Below, one piece after another: positions 34,796 through 46,283 of a DNA stretch of 64,000 nt. Within the stretch, counting starts at the first letter, position 1. Each line of letters begins with the position of its first letter. The stretch comes from Balaenoptera acutorostrata (Eukaryota; Chordata; Mammalia; Artiodactyla; Balaenopteridae). The stretch is from assembly GCF_949987535.1 (NCBI RefSeq), contig NC_080079.1:58521613-58585612 (forward strand), in the 5' to 3' direction. The notes under the pieces are model-generated. The model had not been told where the DNA came from, did no database searches, and worked only from the letters and a program-made list of their open reading frames with translations. Position numbers and translations under genes: made by a program.

Positions 34796-35258
34796 TGCAA
34801 GGAGCCCTTTCTTCGGAGATATGATCTGAACATACGGGTGCCAGAAAGAGTAATTTCAAATTGCAAGCTAACACCAGCGTGAGCCCAAGAAATGAAAAGT
34901 AAGAGAATCATCAGTGTGGGTTTGAGTTCACCAAGAAAGGAGGTGAAATCAAGAAATTTGGGTGGAACTAAGGAAACTTATTTGTCAGCAGAATTGGGAG
35001 CAGGGGGTGGTGAGCTGAAAATTATGGAATGCTTTCCTGGGTAAAATTCATCAGTCTCAGGCCTTCTTTTCCTGAAATGTGCATCATGGAATTTTGGATT
35101 ACAGAGAAAGTTGCCAAGCATTATCAAAAAAGAGCACTATGGTAAAATAAGTTTGGGAATTCCTAGTTTAGAGGATTTCTTAACTGCAGGAATTCTCAGA
35201 GCCTTTAATATGCTGGTGCACATTGTCAATTTCCAAGGACAGGACGTGGCATCTCTCT
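34796..35258. other. Unique intron
   Basis: No family or exon is recognised. Confidence 0.5.
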
Positions 35259-35518
35259 GGACCTTTGGTGTCTTCAGATGCCCTTGGGGCAGTGTACTTC
35301 TACCTGACATGGACCTTTGGTGTCTTCAGATGCCCTTGGGGCAGTGTACTTCTACCTGACGTGGACCTTTGGTGACTTCAGATGCCCTTGGGGCAGTGTA
35401 CTTCTACCTGACGTGGACCTTTGGTGACTTCAGATGCCCTTGGGGCAGTGTACTTCTACCTGACGTGGACCTTTGGTGACTTCAGATGCCCTTGGGACAG
35501 TGTACTCTGCCTGACATG
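35259..35518. repeat. 52-bp minisatellite, five copies
   Basis: Unit starts at 35259, 35311, 35363, 35415 and 35467, each ggacctttggtg then cttcagatgcccttgggg. Copies 1-2 have gtcttc, copies 3-5 gacttc. Copies 3 and 4 look identical. Copy 5 has ggacag and a short deletion. 52 is not a multiple of three, so it is not a protein repeat. Confidence 0.97.
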
Positions 35519-35619
35519 GTCTTCCGCGGTTGTTAGGGAAGAGCCTGACCGTCTCCTTGTTCTCTCATAATAGCAACAGGCCCTCTGGAAATGGAGGCAC
35601 AGAGCAGAGAGCAGTGATA

Positions 35620-35795
35620 ATGCCAGGTCACTTCTATATGGTGTTTCATTTAAGTCTCACAGAAACCCAAGAGGTAGGTTTTATTATTCTTTGGGCGACA
35701 TGCCCTGTTGGTGCCCCTACCCATATCCTGTTGCCCTTACCTATCCTGCAGGTGGAGGTGGCTGGATTTTGAATTGTCAGCATCAGCATTTCTTT
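35620..35795 (+). mobile_element. MIR SINE fragment
   Basis: tatggtgtttcatttaagtc, tctcacagaaacccaagagg and ttttattattctttgg. Confidence 0.5.
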
Positions 35796-36234
35796 GTCTG
35801 ACGTCTTTCTCCAGTCACTGAAGCCTGCTTGTGGGCCTGCCACCAGGTCATAAGCACTCGGGAATTAACGCTCCCCTCAACCAGTGGAAAGCTCTGCATG
35901 TACCTTCTACACAGGCTGACGAGTCCCCCCGCAGGATTCTGCTCCAGGGGTCCACAGTGATACTTGCATGATAAACTCCTCATTGCTGCCTTCTTTCCCA
36001 TCCCTTTCTCATGTCCCTACTCCCCTACTGGTGTTTCCTGAGATCACCCCCCAAATAAACTATGTGCAAATTCTTTTCTCAGGTTCTGCTTTGGAGGAAG
36101 CCAAATCAAAATATCCCATTTTACAAAAAACAAAAAAGCAAAACAAAAACACAATAAAAAAAATCCAGAGTCTCCAAGAGGTTGCAGAAGGTAGCTCAGC
36201 TCACAGCTTATAAATGATAATGCCAAGATTTAAA

Positions 36235-36320
36235 TTTAAGCAGTGCATTTATTGAGCACCTACTGTATGCCTGGCAGTAGCCTAGATGCTGAGATAATAG
36301 GACGAAAAAGAACCCTCTGT
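36235..36320 (+). mobile_element. L2 remnant
   Basis: tttattgagcacctactg then tatgcctggcagtagcctag. Confidence 0.7.
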
Positions 36321-37039
36321 CTTGAACAATAAACAGAAAAAATTAGTCCAGACCTGTCTTCAAAGTCTCTGCCCTTAACCAGAGTACTCTACAAATTCTC
36401 CGAGCATAGACATTTGACCCCTTCTAAGCTAGGAGACCCATGTCACTGTGTCAGACCCATGGTGACCCCTGTGTCAGAGCTGATATTCAGCTCCTACACT
36501 GTCCTCTAGGCCACCCCAAAATGTATCAGATAAAGTCTTTTGGTTCATGATAAATGCTGGAGAAAATTGCAAGATTCGCTGACTCAATGATTTTCCTGCT
36601 CAGTGTAACATCTTTCTTAATTAATGAGTTGCAGTTAGCATTTATAAAAAGAAATCATTCTACAAGATGAGGCCACTGAGATGTAACATCTTGTTCCAAA
36701 GCTGTCCTCCTGGTGTGAGTGGGATCATTCGGAAATTAGGCATCTTAATAAGCCTAGTCCTCCAGCATCAAATGCATCTGGTCCAGCTGGGCGGCCAGGC
36801 TCTGAGACAGACACAGGGAAGTTTACAGGAGTGAGTCAGTGCTCCATAGACAGTAGCCTTTGTTCATGGTTATAAAGTAGCTACAGAAACTGTAGTTTTA
36901 TGAGAATGATTTTTAGTTTTCCTTTTTTGGCTATTTTAAAAATATTATTTCTTTGTTCATGAGTGACCTCTAGAAGCACACAGACACATAATTATAGAAA
37001 TTTGATGTGAAAGAGACATTAGAGATTACTACTAATTCT
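36321..37039. other. Unique intron
   Basis: No family is recognised. Contains a doubled phrase on coccurrent 'cccatg..tgtcag' at 36435-36480 (cccatgtcactgtgtcag and cccatggtgacccctgtg), too short to classify. Confidence 0.45.
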
Positions 37040-37044
37040 TCAAG

Positions 37045-37250
37045 TTTCTTGCTTCCTCCTTCCCCCCTCCCCCGTCCCCCTCCCTCCCCCAACTCCCTCT
37101 CCCTCCTTCCCTCCCTCCCTCCCTCCCTCCCTCCCTCCCTTCCTCCCTTCCTTCCTTCCTTCCTCCCTTCCTCCCTTCCTTCCTTCCTTCCTCCCTCCCT
37201 CCCTTCATCCCTTCCTTCCTTCCTTCCTTCCTCCCTTCCTTCCTTCCTTC
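37045..37250. repeat. (CCTT/CCCT)n pyrimidine tract
   Basis: About 205 bp of C and T with ccctccctccct and ttccttccttcc blocks. The + strand ORF through it is Pro/Ser/Leu low-complexity. Confidence 0.96.
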
Positions 37251-38629
37251 TGGTGAGAAACCTGAATCATAAGGAGAGAAAATGACTGGTCTAAGGTGAC
37301 AGCGTATGCTGGAGCATTCCTGAAACTAGAATCTACTTAGTTCAAACTGTCATACATATGTTCTTTCCATACCCACCAGAAGTCTTAAGTTTTTATGCTT
37401 TTTATTGTCTCCTCTGTCTCTCTCAGCACTTCTGACATAAGAATTCTAATGAAAGGAAGTCTAAATTGTCAACCAGCATAAGATTGTTGCATTATCTGTG
37501 GGTTTCTGTCCTGTGGACCATGCTCTCAGCACTCTTAAGCTATTCATAGTCTATTCCAAAAAAAATGATTATTCATGTGCTGTTTTTCATTTTTGCTTTT
37601 TTGTTATTGTTTGTGCTTCATTACAGTAGGGACCATGTCTTACAATGTTTCTGGCCCTGACAGCTCCTCAAAAAGGACCAAACATGTAATAGCAATGCAG
37701 TGAATTATTGCTGATTAATTCATTTCTTTCATCTATATTCTTCCCCTTTGTTTGCTGGGTTTGAAACTGGTGCCCACTGATTTCCTCCCTTGTCCCCTCA
37801 TGCAGTCAGTGAAATGGCCACAAGGAAGGCATCTGATGGAAGAAGAGGAAAGGGCTGGCCTCTTTTGCCCCCCCTAATTGAATAATCAGTCCAGAATAAT
37901 GGTGGGTTGATTTTATTTGCAAACCCACACCTCAGGCAGTGGGTAAAGAAAAACAGCATAAGTAATAACGCGAGTGTGTTGTTCATTTACATCCTCAGTG
38001 CATCTGTGGCAGGAAGAATCCACTTATTGTTAATGATAAAGGAGTGACCCACCTTATTTATTTTCACATAAATCATGTCTCGGCAGGCGTTTTCATAGTC
38101 CCAGACCAGCTTGCTGCTGTTTGTCTTGTCTCTGAGATTGTCCCTGCTGTGGATGAGCTATTTCATAGAGATCAAGCATCACTGCTTAAGTGTGATCCAT
38201 CTTCATCAGTGAAGTCATATACTGTAAGGACTTTCGAGATGTTATCTATTGCCACATGACCATTAAGCAGATGGTTTTGTGCCTCCTGCCCTCATTCTGT
38301 GAAAGGATGGCGATTTCAGTCCTCATCTCCTGTCACTCAGAGCCCGTAGGCAGAGATGGGTGAAGCTGATGGAACTGATGGGGGTCAGTGATGCCTGCCA
38401 TTCAAACTCAGATCAGGGACCTCCTTGTGCTCAGGGACAAATCAGGGTTAAGGATGCAGGCTGAGACCGCAGATGGCTTATTTCACTAAGCAGTGCTAAA
38501 TCTGGGTTTGAACTGGGCAGCCCCACAGCACAAGGTCTTGCCTCACAGATACTGTAACTGCCTGAACCGGTTGGCAAAGGTTTTGAGGGTAACAAAGGGT
38601 GTACGAGCTAAGCCCAACTTATATTCATC
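37251..38629. other. Unique intron
   Basis: No gene or family is recognised. Confidence 0.5.
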
Positions 38630-38705
38630 TCCTCATTTCTTCGACACGTATTTAATGAATGTTACCATGTGCTGGACACCGAGGATATGAACAGAAAGAG
38701 ACAGA
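38630..38705 (+). mobile_element. L2 remnant
   Basis: acgtatttaatgaatgttac, then catgtgctggacaccg. Confidence 0.5.
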
Positions 38706-39261
38706 AGTTATATAGCTATTTATTTCTAGGAAAAAAATGTGCTGATGAAAGCACACGAGCCAAGGACTTTGGAATCACAAAGTGGGACTTGCTAACTTGC
38801 TTTTGATCTGAACAAATTGTTTTATGCCTTTAACATAGCTGTATTCAGGACTTATTAAAAACATGATGCACGTGGGGAGGGGCGTGACAGTCCTTCCTTT
38901 GGCAGAAACCCTTTCTCCTCTTAGGTTAAAAAGATTTCCAGATCCTCACAAATCAAAACCAGAGGTGTGCATCACCTTTGTTCAGCAAGGGAAAATCATT
39001 TTAATAAGCAAGAGCAATGTGCCCGGCTGTGCATTACAGATTATACACAAAGAAGAGAGACAGAGCCCCTGACCTTGAGGATTTCGTAGTCTGAAATGAT
39101 GTATAAATGCCTGAATTAAGCTAGGAAAATAAAAAGAGCATGATATCAGGCGCTAAAATGAGTATTACAGGGAACCGAAGGAAATACCAAGAGTTACTAA
39201 CTTGAACAAGCACCTGTTGGCAAATTAACTATTCCTTCCTCCCATCAAAATGTCGTTAAAT
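38706..39261. other. Unique intron
   Basis: Nothing is recognised. Confidence 0.5.
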
Positions 39262-39487
39262 CAGAGGTTGGCAAGCTGTGGCTGGCAGGCTAAATCTGGT
39301 CCTCCACCTATCTTTGGAAATAAAGTTTTATTGGAAGGTAGTCAATCCCATTTTCTTACTTACTGTCTGTGGCTGGTTTTCACACTACAGTGGCCAAGTT
39401 GAGTAGTTTCAACAGAGATTGTGTGGCTCGCAAAGCCTGAGATATTTATTATTGGTCCTTCATAGAAAACAACGTTGCCACCCCTGA
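39262..39487 (+). mobile_element. hAT-type MITE ('aaataaagttttatt' family)
   Basis: cagaggttggcaagctgtgg, ggaaataaagttttattgg, tggccaagttgagtagttt, ggctcgcaaagcctgag and a gccacccctga end. A near-complete copy. Confidence 0.75.
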
Positions 39488-39997
39488 TTTTGATTGTCCA
39501 AGTTTATCCCGTTGTTAATTTAAAGCATCGGAACACAACATAGCTGGTGGCAAATTAATTCCCCCAAAACCAAACACTTCATTTTCGTCCTCTCAGTTTA
39601 CCTTAAATTAATTTTGAGCGTCAGAATTAAACATAGCCAAATCCTGGGGAACCTGAGGCCCTTATGAAAATGTTTTTACTCACCTGAGATTCAGTGTTCT
39701 GCTTTCTGCCTTTATAGAGAGCTAAATCAGGAGCATCCGTGTGGAAGGAGTGCCTCTGTTCTTTGTAAACTGTAATTGAAGGTATAATTCACTGTGTTCC
39801 TCGGTCTTTATTCAAAGCCGCTGGCACGAAAATTCTGCTTGAATTTAATTTTAGGTTAACGTTGATCTCTGAATTGTCTTTATCGGTTTTCCCAGTTCAC
39901 AGTCACAACCCTGGTATATGTTTCTCTCTTGCCATAGGTGACAGAAAATGCAGAGCCAATTAAAGAGAGGAACTTAGGAATGGACTCATTGCAGGTG
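39488..39997. other. Unique intron
   Basis: Nothing is recognised. Confidence 0.5.
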
Positions 39998-40162
39998 CCA
40001 GGGCTGGGACTAGGATGAGGCAAGAGAGGGGCAGAGGGTGCAAACTTTAAGGAGGCACTCACTCTCGAGGCGATGAAAGGCAGGGTTGGCCTTAAAAAGG
40101 GGCGCTGCCTTAAATTTTGTGCCCTAGGTGCCTCTTAGGCCTCACTCTTGTCCTGCTGCTGG
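39998..40162. mobile_element. Palindromic non-autonomous DNA element (165 bp)
   Basis: The left arm (ccagggctgggactagg, atgaggcaagagagggg, gtgcaaactttaaggagg) is the imperfect reverse complement of the right arm (ctgccttaaattttgtgcc, gcctcactcttgtcctg, ctgctgg). The arms are about 65 bp long. Possible 8-bp flanking repeats caggtgcc (39992) and cagatgcc (40163) would fit a hAT element but do not line up exactly with the arm ends. Family not recognised. Confidence 0.7.
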
Positions 40163-40170
40163 CAGATGCC

Positions 40171-40702
40171 TGGTAACATCCATCCCCTCTAATTCCAGAA
40201 AGCAGGAGCCCTGCCCTAGTTTATCCCTATATATGGGTTTTGATTTTTTTTTTTTCATCATGTAAACTGAGTCAGGTCCTCCTTGCAGTAGAGAGGGGTA
40301 CAGATCTCAAAAAATCAAACCTGTGGGCACTTCAGTGACCAGGGACTGCCGTCTGTCCCCTGTGGGTCCAAATGTCAGGCAGCGGGGAAGTGCAGGGTTC
40401 TGTGTCAGCTTCCCAGTGGGGGCTCAGCCTGGGAAGTAGGGTTAGGGAGGGTTAGGCCAGTTCTCTTTGTTGAGCTCAGGTTTTCATCTTGGGGAAGAGG
40501 CGGGGATATTGGACAGGGCTGGATTCATTTGTCTCCAACGTCACACGTGGTGTGCTAGGATAGACAGAACCTGTGACTTTGGAAATGGAGGAAACTACAG
40601 GGACCAAGAAATTCAGTGCTACTGGGGGGTGAGGGGGAGGCTGGGGAAGGAAGAGGGGGCTGAATCACAGACTGCTCTGCCCCCTTAGATGGTTAGTTCT
40701 CA
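40171..40702. other. Unique, GC-richer intron
   Basis: No exon or family is recognised. Confidence 0.5.
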
Positions 40703-41001
40703 GGAGGGAGGGAGGAAGGAAGGAGGGAGGGAGGAAGGAAGGAGGAAGGAAGGGAGGGAGGGGGGAAAGGAGGGAGGAAGGGAGGGAGGGAAGGAGGAAG
40801 GAAGAAAAGGGAGGGAGGAACGAAGGGAGGACAGAAGGGAGGGAGGAAGGAAGGAAGGAAAAGAGGGAGGGAGGAAGGGGGGAAAAGGAGGGAGGAAGGA
40901 AGGTGGGGAAGGGAGGGAGGGAGAGGGGAGGGAGGGAGAGGGAAGGGAGGGAGAGGGGAAGGGAGGGAGGGAGGGGGGAAGGGAGGGAGGGAGGGGGGAA
41001 G
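40703..41001. repeat. (GGAA/GGGA)n purine tract
   Basis: About 300 bp of G and A, with occasional C or T. Both strands show long ORFs through it (40689-41147, 40665-41183), which are Gly/Arg/Glu or Pro/Ser/Leu low-complexity and not genes. Confidence 0.97.
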
Positions 41002-41579
41002 ATGGCATACAGTGCAGGGAGGCTGATGAACTGGAGATTAGGCAAAATTTTCTTGAACAGCTGGACCAGGGACCAAAGCAAAGCATCGTTTTCCCTTGTA
41101 ATTTGAGGTCTGTGAAAATGCCACAAGCTTCTAGTTTCCAATTTTAAAAAGAGTAGAAGTGTGAGGAAGTGACCTGGAGGCACTTAATTCAAATGATCTG
41201 GGATTTGGGGAATAAACTGTAGTACAAGTAATATGTGCCTGGTCATAGGTTCACCCTTGACATTTGCCTTTCCTGTTTGAGATCACAGAGGTTGGATGGC
41301 TGTTTTGTCAGCTAAAAATAGGGCCGTGGCTTGCCTGCAAGTGGAATTGGTTTTAGTTCACAATTTGTTTCCCAGTTTGCCCCTTTCTCCTCTGTCCTCT
41401 GCACCTGCTCTCCTCCCCCAGGCCCAGGTGGAGGTCTAGTTTTTCTTTCATCCCTATCAACCCCTTATTTTCTAACCGAGGGATCAATGACCCCTAGGCA
41501 GTTGTGCATTTTAATAGGATCAGACCATTAGACCCAAGGAAGAGGGGTCAAGTACGGGGGCTTCAGAGGAGACCAGGAA
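41002..41579. other. Unique intron
   Basis: Nothing is recognised. Confidence 0.5.
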
Positions 41580-41820
41580 TGAGTACTTACGTAACACATT
41601 TTCTGGGTTAGGCATTTAAAAACACATGTTAAATCAATTTATTTTCCCAACCTCTTAGAGACATAGTTATTATCTCTGTATTTTACATGCAATAGTAGGC
41701 TTACAGGTTTCATATAACTAGCCCAGGTTCTCAGAGTGTGTAAGGAAGGAAGCTAGAGTTCAAACCCATATCTATCTGATACATAGGTCTTTCTTACTAT
41801 GTAATGCTGCTGCTCTAATG
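41580..41820 (+). mobile_element. MIR SINE
   Basis: tgagtacttacgtaacac, ttctgggttaggcattt and ggaagctagagttcaaac. Confidence 0.6.
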
Positions 41821-41934
41821 GTGAAATTTCAGGCACCAATGAACAAGTGAGGGGAGAGGTTAATCTGGAGGTCTTCTGCTAAAATAAAATGATACATAGG
41901 TGGTCCTATCTAGCTAAATACAATTGTAGATCAT

Positions 41935-42015
41935 AAACTGCTCCACAAGAGTATAAATTCCTTGGGGATGGATTTATATCTAATCTTACTTGCATCTGCA
42001 GTGTGTCTAGCCCAG
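41935..42015 (+). mobile_element. L2 3' remnant
   Basis: ataaattccttggggatgg then gtctagcccagtatctgac. Confidence 0.6.
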
Positions 42016-42285
42016 TATCTGACTCATAGTAATAATAATAGCAAACACTCTCTGATACTTACTATGAACCAAGGACAGTTTTAACTGTTATAGATACATT
42101 GTTTTATGCCTGACAGTCACCTTATGAGGTAGGTTACTGTTACTATTCCCATTTTATAGTTGAGGAAACTGAGATACTGTGAGTTTCTCAGAAGGAATTT
42201 GTAAATGTTCATTCCCAAGTAATGGCAGAGCTGAAATTTGAATCCCATCGTTCTGGGTCCAGAATCCTGCCTCTCTTCTAAATAG
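42016..42285 (+). mobile_element. MIR SINE
   Basis: gataccttactatgaacc-like start (ctgatacttactatgaacc), caccttatgaggtagg, cccattttatagttgagg and gagctgaaatttgaatccc. Confidence 0.8.
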
Positions 42286-42415
42286 GTGCTTAATTAAAAT
42301 TTGTAGTTGAATAAATGTACTGTCATATCAATTTGTATAGTATCTAGGAAATTGGATATCTGTTGATTTCACCAAAGAGATCAATTGTGTCAGAGTTAAT
42401 TGCTTGGTCAATATT

Positions 42416-42606
42416 GTTATTTTTATTTTATTTTATTTTATTTATCTTTTATACAGCAGGTTCTTATTAGTCATCCATTTTATACACATCAGTGTATACA
42501 TGTCAATCCCAATCTCCCAATTCATCCCACCACCACCCCACCCCTCCGCCACTTTCCCCCCTTGGTGTCCATACGTTTGTTCTCTACATCTGTGTCTCTA
42601 TTTCTG
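42416..42606 (-). mobile_element. Short 5'-truncated L1 insertion
   Basis: Antisense L1 3'UTR with a (TTTTA)n tail, tatacagcaggttcttatt and catcccaccaccacccc. A perfect 14-bp target-site duplication gcttggtcaatatt lies at 42402-42415 and 42607-42620. Only 191 bp long. Confidence 0.95.
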
Positions 42607-42620
42607 GCTTGGTCAATATT

Positions 42621-43249
42621 TTTAAAAGAATGGATTAATATTCTTATGATTTTCTTTACTGACTCCCCCACTACCCCCTACCCTGTTCTGTAGATGAGGG
42701 ACAATGTTCCATGTTGGCAACCCTGGGCCTTCAGGAACAAATAAAACCCTCACTGAATTCCTTAGGGCAGACGACGTAGGGTAGCAACCTTGGGACACAC
42801 TGGACCATTTTTCACAATACACATATGGCCAGAGAAATGAGCCCAAATTCATTTGAGTGTATGCATATGTTTGCAGAGAATTCTTTTTAAATTTTAAAAA
42901 ATTATTATAGGAAACCCTGTTTTTATGGCGGACAGGTTTATTTTGAGTTTTTCCCATTTTAAGGGTCAGGGACTTGAGGCAGGGTTTGAGTACATTTCCC
43001 AAGAGCATGTGGATCATAAATGGAGATGCCAGGACCCAAATCCCAGCAGTCCGGCTCCAAAGGCCACTCCAGTGGGGTCTTATGATGAAGCTGGCAGGCC
43101 TATTCCGTGGAGATAGGAAGGGATTTGGTTATTGACACTGGGAGGCCAGGTTGCCCACTAATGATGGGGCATCTATGAGTGGGAGATAGACCAGTCTGGC
43201 CAGGCCCTAGAACTTGGGTAGTTGATGGAGGAGAAGTTGCTGTGTACAA
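42621..43249. other. Unique intron
   Basis: Nothing is recognised. The minus-strand frame 42622-43017 (131 codons) has no domain features. Confidence 0.5.
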
Positions 43250-43445
43250 CCTTGTGTCAGTCCCTGTGCGGGAACATTATTTAATCTAGACAGTCATCTG
43301 TGAAGTAGATATTATAATAACATCTCTGTTTGAGAGATGAGGAAACTGAGGCTAGGGGGTCACATAACTTGTTTAGCTACACAGCTGTCATAGCAGAGCC
43401 TGAATACGAGTCCTCTGCTTTCCATTAAACAGTTGTCTTTCTGAG
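43250..43445 (+). mobile_element. MIR SINE
   Basis: agatattataataacatctc, gagatgaggaaactgagg and acacagctgtcatagcag. Confidence 0.8.
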
Positions 43446-43604
43446 TCATTGGGGTTTTCCCCCCATCCTGTCCACTCAGAGTTGGGAGGGAATTTATAGG
43501 GTTATAGCAGAGGACCTATAGGAGAGACATCAAGTTCAGTGGTCCCCAAGTTGGTACTAGCAGCCTCTATTTGAATACATCTGGTGACCTCTCACGAGGC
43601 AGCC
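43446..43604. other. Unique intron
   Basis: Possibly MER5-like around 43535-43575 (tggtccccaagttggtac), otherwise nothing. Confidence 0.4.
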
Positions 43605-45330
43605 CATCTCAATATTTTTAGTAAGGTATGTTAGACATAGATCAACTTCATGGATCTTGACGGTACAATGAGTTTTGACAGATGTGTGCGCCAGTGTGAA
43701 ACAGCCTATCACCCGTATCAAGATACAGAACATTTCCGTGACCCTGAAAAGTTTCCTCGTGCCCCTTTCTAGTCAATATCTGACCTCTTCCCTCAAACAT
43801 AGGTGATCATTGTCCTGATTTCCAGCCCTATAGATTAGTCTTGCCTGCTTTTGAACTTCGTTTAGGTGGAATCAGACAGATATTCTCTTTTGTGTCTAGA
43901 TCCTTTCACTCAAAGGTAAAGTTTTTGAGATTTACACATGTTGTATGTATCGGTAGATTATTCCTTTTTATTGTTAATACTATCCCGTCATATAGATATG
44001 CCACAATTTGTTCATCCAGTCACATGGTGATGGACATTTAGGTTGTTTCTGACTTGTGGTTATTTTGAATAAAATGGTTAGTTAGGGACATTCTTGTATA
44101 AGGGATTTTGTGACATATGTTTTGATTTTTCTTCTTAGAATTTCTGGGTCATAGGGTAGATGTATGTTTAACTTTAAAAGAAACTGCCAAAGAGTTTTCC
44201 AAAGAGGTATACCATTTTACGGTTCCACCATTAATGTATGAGTGGCAGCTACTTTGTTTCTCTGCCAACGATTAGTATTGTCGACTTTTAAATTTTAGCC
44301 ATTTTCATGGATTTGTAGTGAGATTTCCTTGAGGTTTCAAGGTGCATTTCCTTAAGTTGTTTGTCAGATAAGCATATTGCAAATATTTTTTCCCAATCTG
44401 TGACTTATCTTTCAATGAGCTTTAAATGTAAAATGAAGTGTTAACATTTTAGTGATATCTAATTTATCACTTTTTTTTAACAGCACCTTTTGTTTCCTAA
44501 AAAAATCTTTACCTACCCCAGTGTCCTCAGGGTACTCTCCATTGTTTCTTTTTAGAAGCTTTATATTTAGCTTTTACATTAAGTCTGTGACCCATCTCAA
44601 ACTAATTTTGTGTATAGTATTAGGAAAGAGTTGAGTTTCATTTCTTTCCCTTTATAGATATCCAGATTTTCCATTACTATTTATGGACAAGATGCTCCTT
44701 TTCTAATGGAATTACATTGGTACTTTTGTTGTAAATCAATTTACTGTATATATGTGGGTCTATTTCTGGACTCTATTCTGTTTCATTAATCAGCTTGTCT
44801 TTGTTTAGGTCATAAAACATTGTCTTAACACACTTAACACATGTAGGCTTATAGTTTTTATCATAAAGCAGTGTTGTATTTTGTCAGATTTTTTTCCTGA
44901 CATCTGTTAAAATAGTCATATGAATTTTCTCTTTGAATTTATTAATGTGGTGAATAACATTGCTGGTTTTCATTTGTTAAGCTAATCTTGTGTTCCTGGG
45001 ATAAACTCCACTTGGTCATGATATATGATCCTTTTTATATACTTCTAGATTAATTTTACTAGTATATATTTAAGGATTGTTGTACCTATGTTGATGAGGT
45101 GTGTTAGTCTGTAATTTTTTTTTTTTTTTTTGGTAATGCCCTTGTAGGGTTTTGATGTCATAGTTATGCTGACATCATAAAACACTTTGGGAATTGTTTC
45201 CTCTTCCTCTATTCTCTAAAAGAGTTTGTCTAATATCAGTATTATTTCCTTCTTAAATGCTGGTAGAATTCTCCAGTGAAAACCATTTAGACCTGAAATT
45301 TTCTTTGTGGAGATTTTTTCCCCCCCCTCA
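43605..45330 (-). mobile_element. Old L1, ORF2 part, antisense
   Basis: Diverged antisense L1M-type sequence: ggtgatggacatttaggttg, ttatccattactatttat-like, cagcttgtctttgtttagg, gggataaactccacttggtc and tcttaaatgctggtagaattc. Many indels; no usable reading frame. It continues at 46284 beyond a younger L1. Confidence 0.75.
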
Positions 45331-45364
45331 AAATAAAGTTCATTGGAGAGAGGAATTTATTTTT

Positions 45365-46283
45365 AAATCTATTCCCTTTTTTAAAAATTTATTTTATTGA
45401 AGTATAGTTGATTTACAATGTTGTATTAATTTCTACTGTACAGCAAAGTGATTCAGTTATACATATATATATTCTTTTTCATATCCTTCTCCATTATTTA
45501 AAGTTTTATTGAATTTGTTACAATATTGCTTCTGTTTTATGTTTTGGTGTTTTGGCCACAAGGCATGTGGGATCTTAGCTCCCCAACCAGGGCTCAAACC
45601 CACACCCCCTGCATTGGAAGGCTAAGTCTTAACCACTGGACCACCAGGAAAGTCCCTGCATTATGGTTTATCACAGGATACTGAATATAGTTCCCTGTGC
45701 TATACAGTAGGACCTTGTTGTTTATCCATTCTATATATAATAGTTTACATCTGCTGATCTCAAACTCCCAATCCATCCCTCCCCCACCCCCTCTCCTTTG
45801 GAAACCACAAGTCTGTTCTCTATGTCTGTGAGTTTGTTTCTGTTTTGCAGATATGTTCATTTGTGTCGTATTTTAGATTCCACATATAAGTGATATCATA
45901 TGGTATTTGTCTTTCTGACTTACTTCACTTAGTATGATAATCTCTAGGTCCATCCAGGTTGCTGCAAATGGCATTATTTCATTCTTTTTTATGGCTCAGT
46001 AATATTCCATTGTATATATGTGCCACATCTTCTTTATCCATTCCTTTGTCGATGGACATTTAGGTTGTTTCCATGTCTTGGCTATTGTGAATAGTGCTGC
46101 TATGGACATAGGGGTGCATGTATCTTATTGAATTATACTTTTGTCTGGATATGTGCCCAGGAGTAGGATCGCTGGATCATGTGGCAACTCTATTTTTAGT
46201 TTTTTGAAGAAACTCCATTCTGTTTTCCATAGTGGCTGCACCAATTTACATTCCCACCAACAGTGTAGGAGGGTCCCCTTTTC
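45365..46283 (-). mobile_element. Younger L1 3' end nested in the older L1
   Basis: Antisense 3'UTR plus ORF2 tail: ttttattgaagtatagttg, agcaaagtgattcagttat, gtaatattccattgtatat and cattcccaccaacagtg. A SINE (45498-45658) interrupts it. Old L1 sequence resumes after 46283. Confidence 0.85.
45498..45658 (-). mobile_element. CHR-1-like older tRNA SINE
   Basis: ggccacaaggcatgtggg, atcttagctccccaacc, cagggctcaaacccacac and ggaccaccaggaaagtcc. It is shorter and more diverged than the CHR-2 copies. Short duplication cattat at 45492 and 45659. Confidence 0.85.

Noticed and set aside
37007..37285. 92-codon Pro/Ser/Leu frame.
   Set aside because: It translates the CCTT/CCCT pyrimidine tract.
40665..41183. 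Long ORFs on both strands (up to 172 codons).
   Set aside because: They translate a simple GGAA/GGGA tract into low-complexity Gly/Arg/Glu or Pro/Ser/Leu; no splice or start context.
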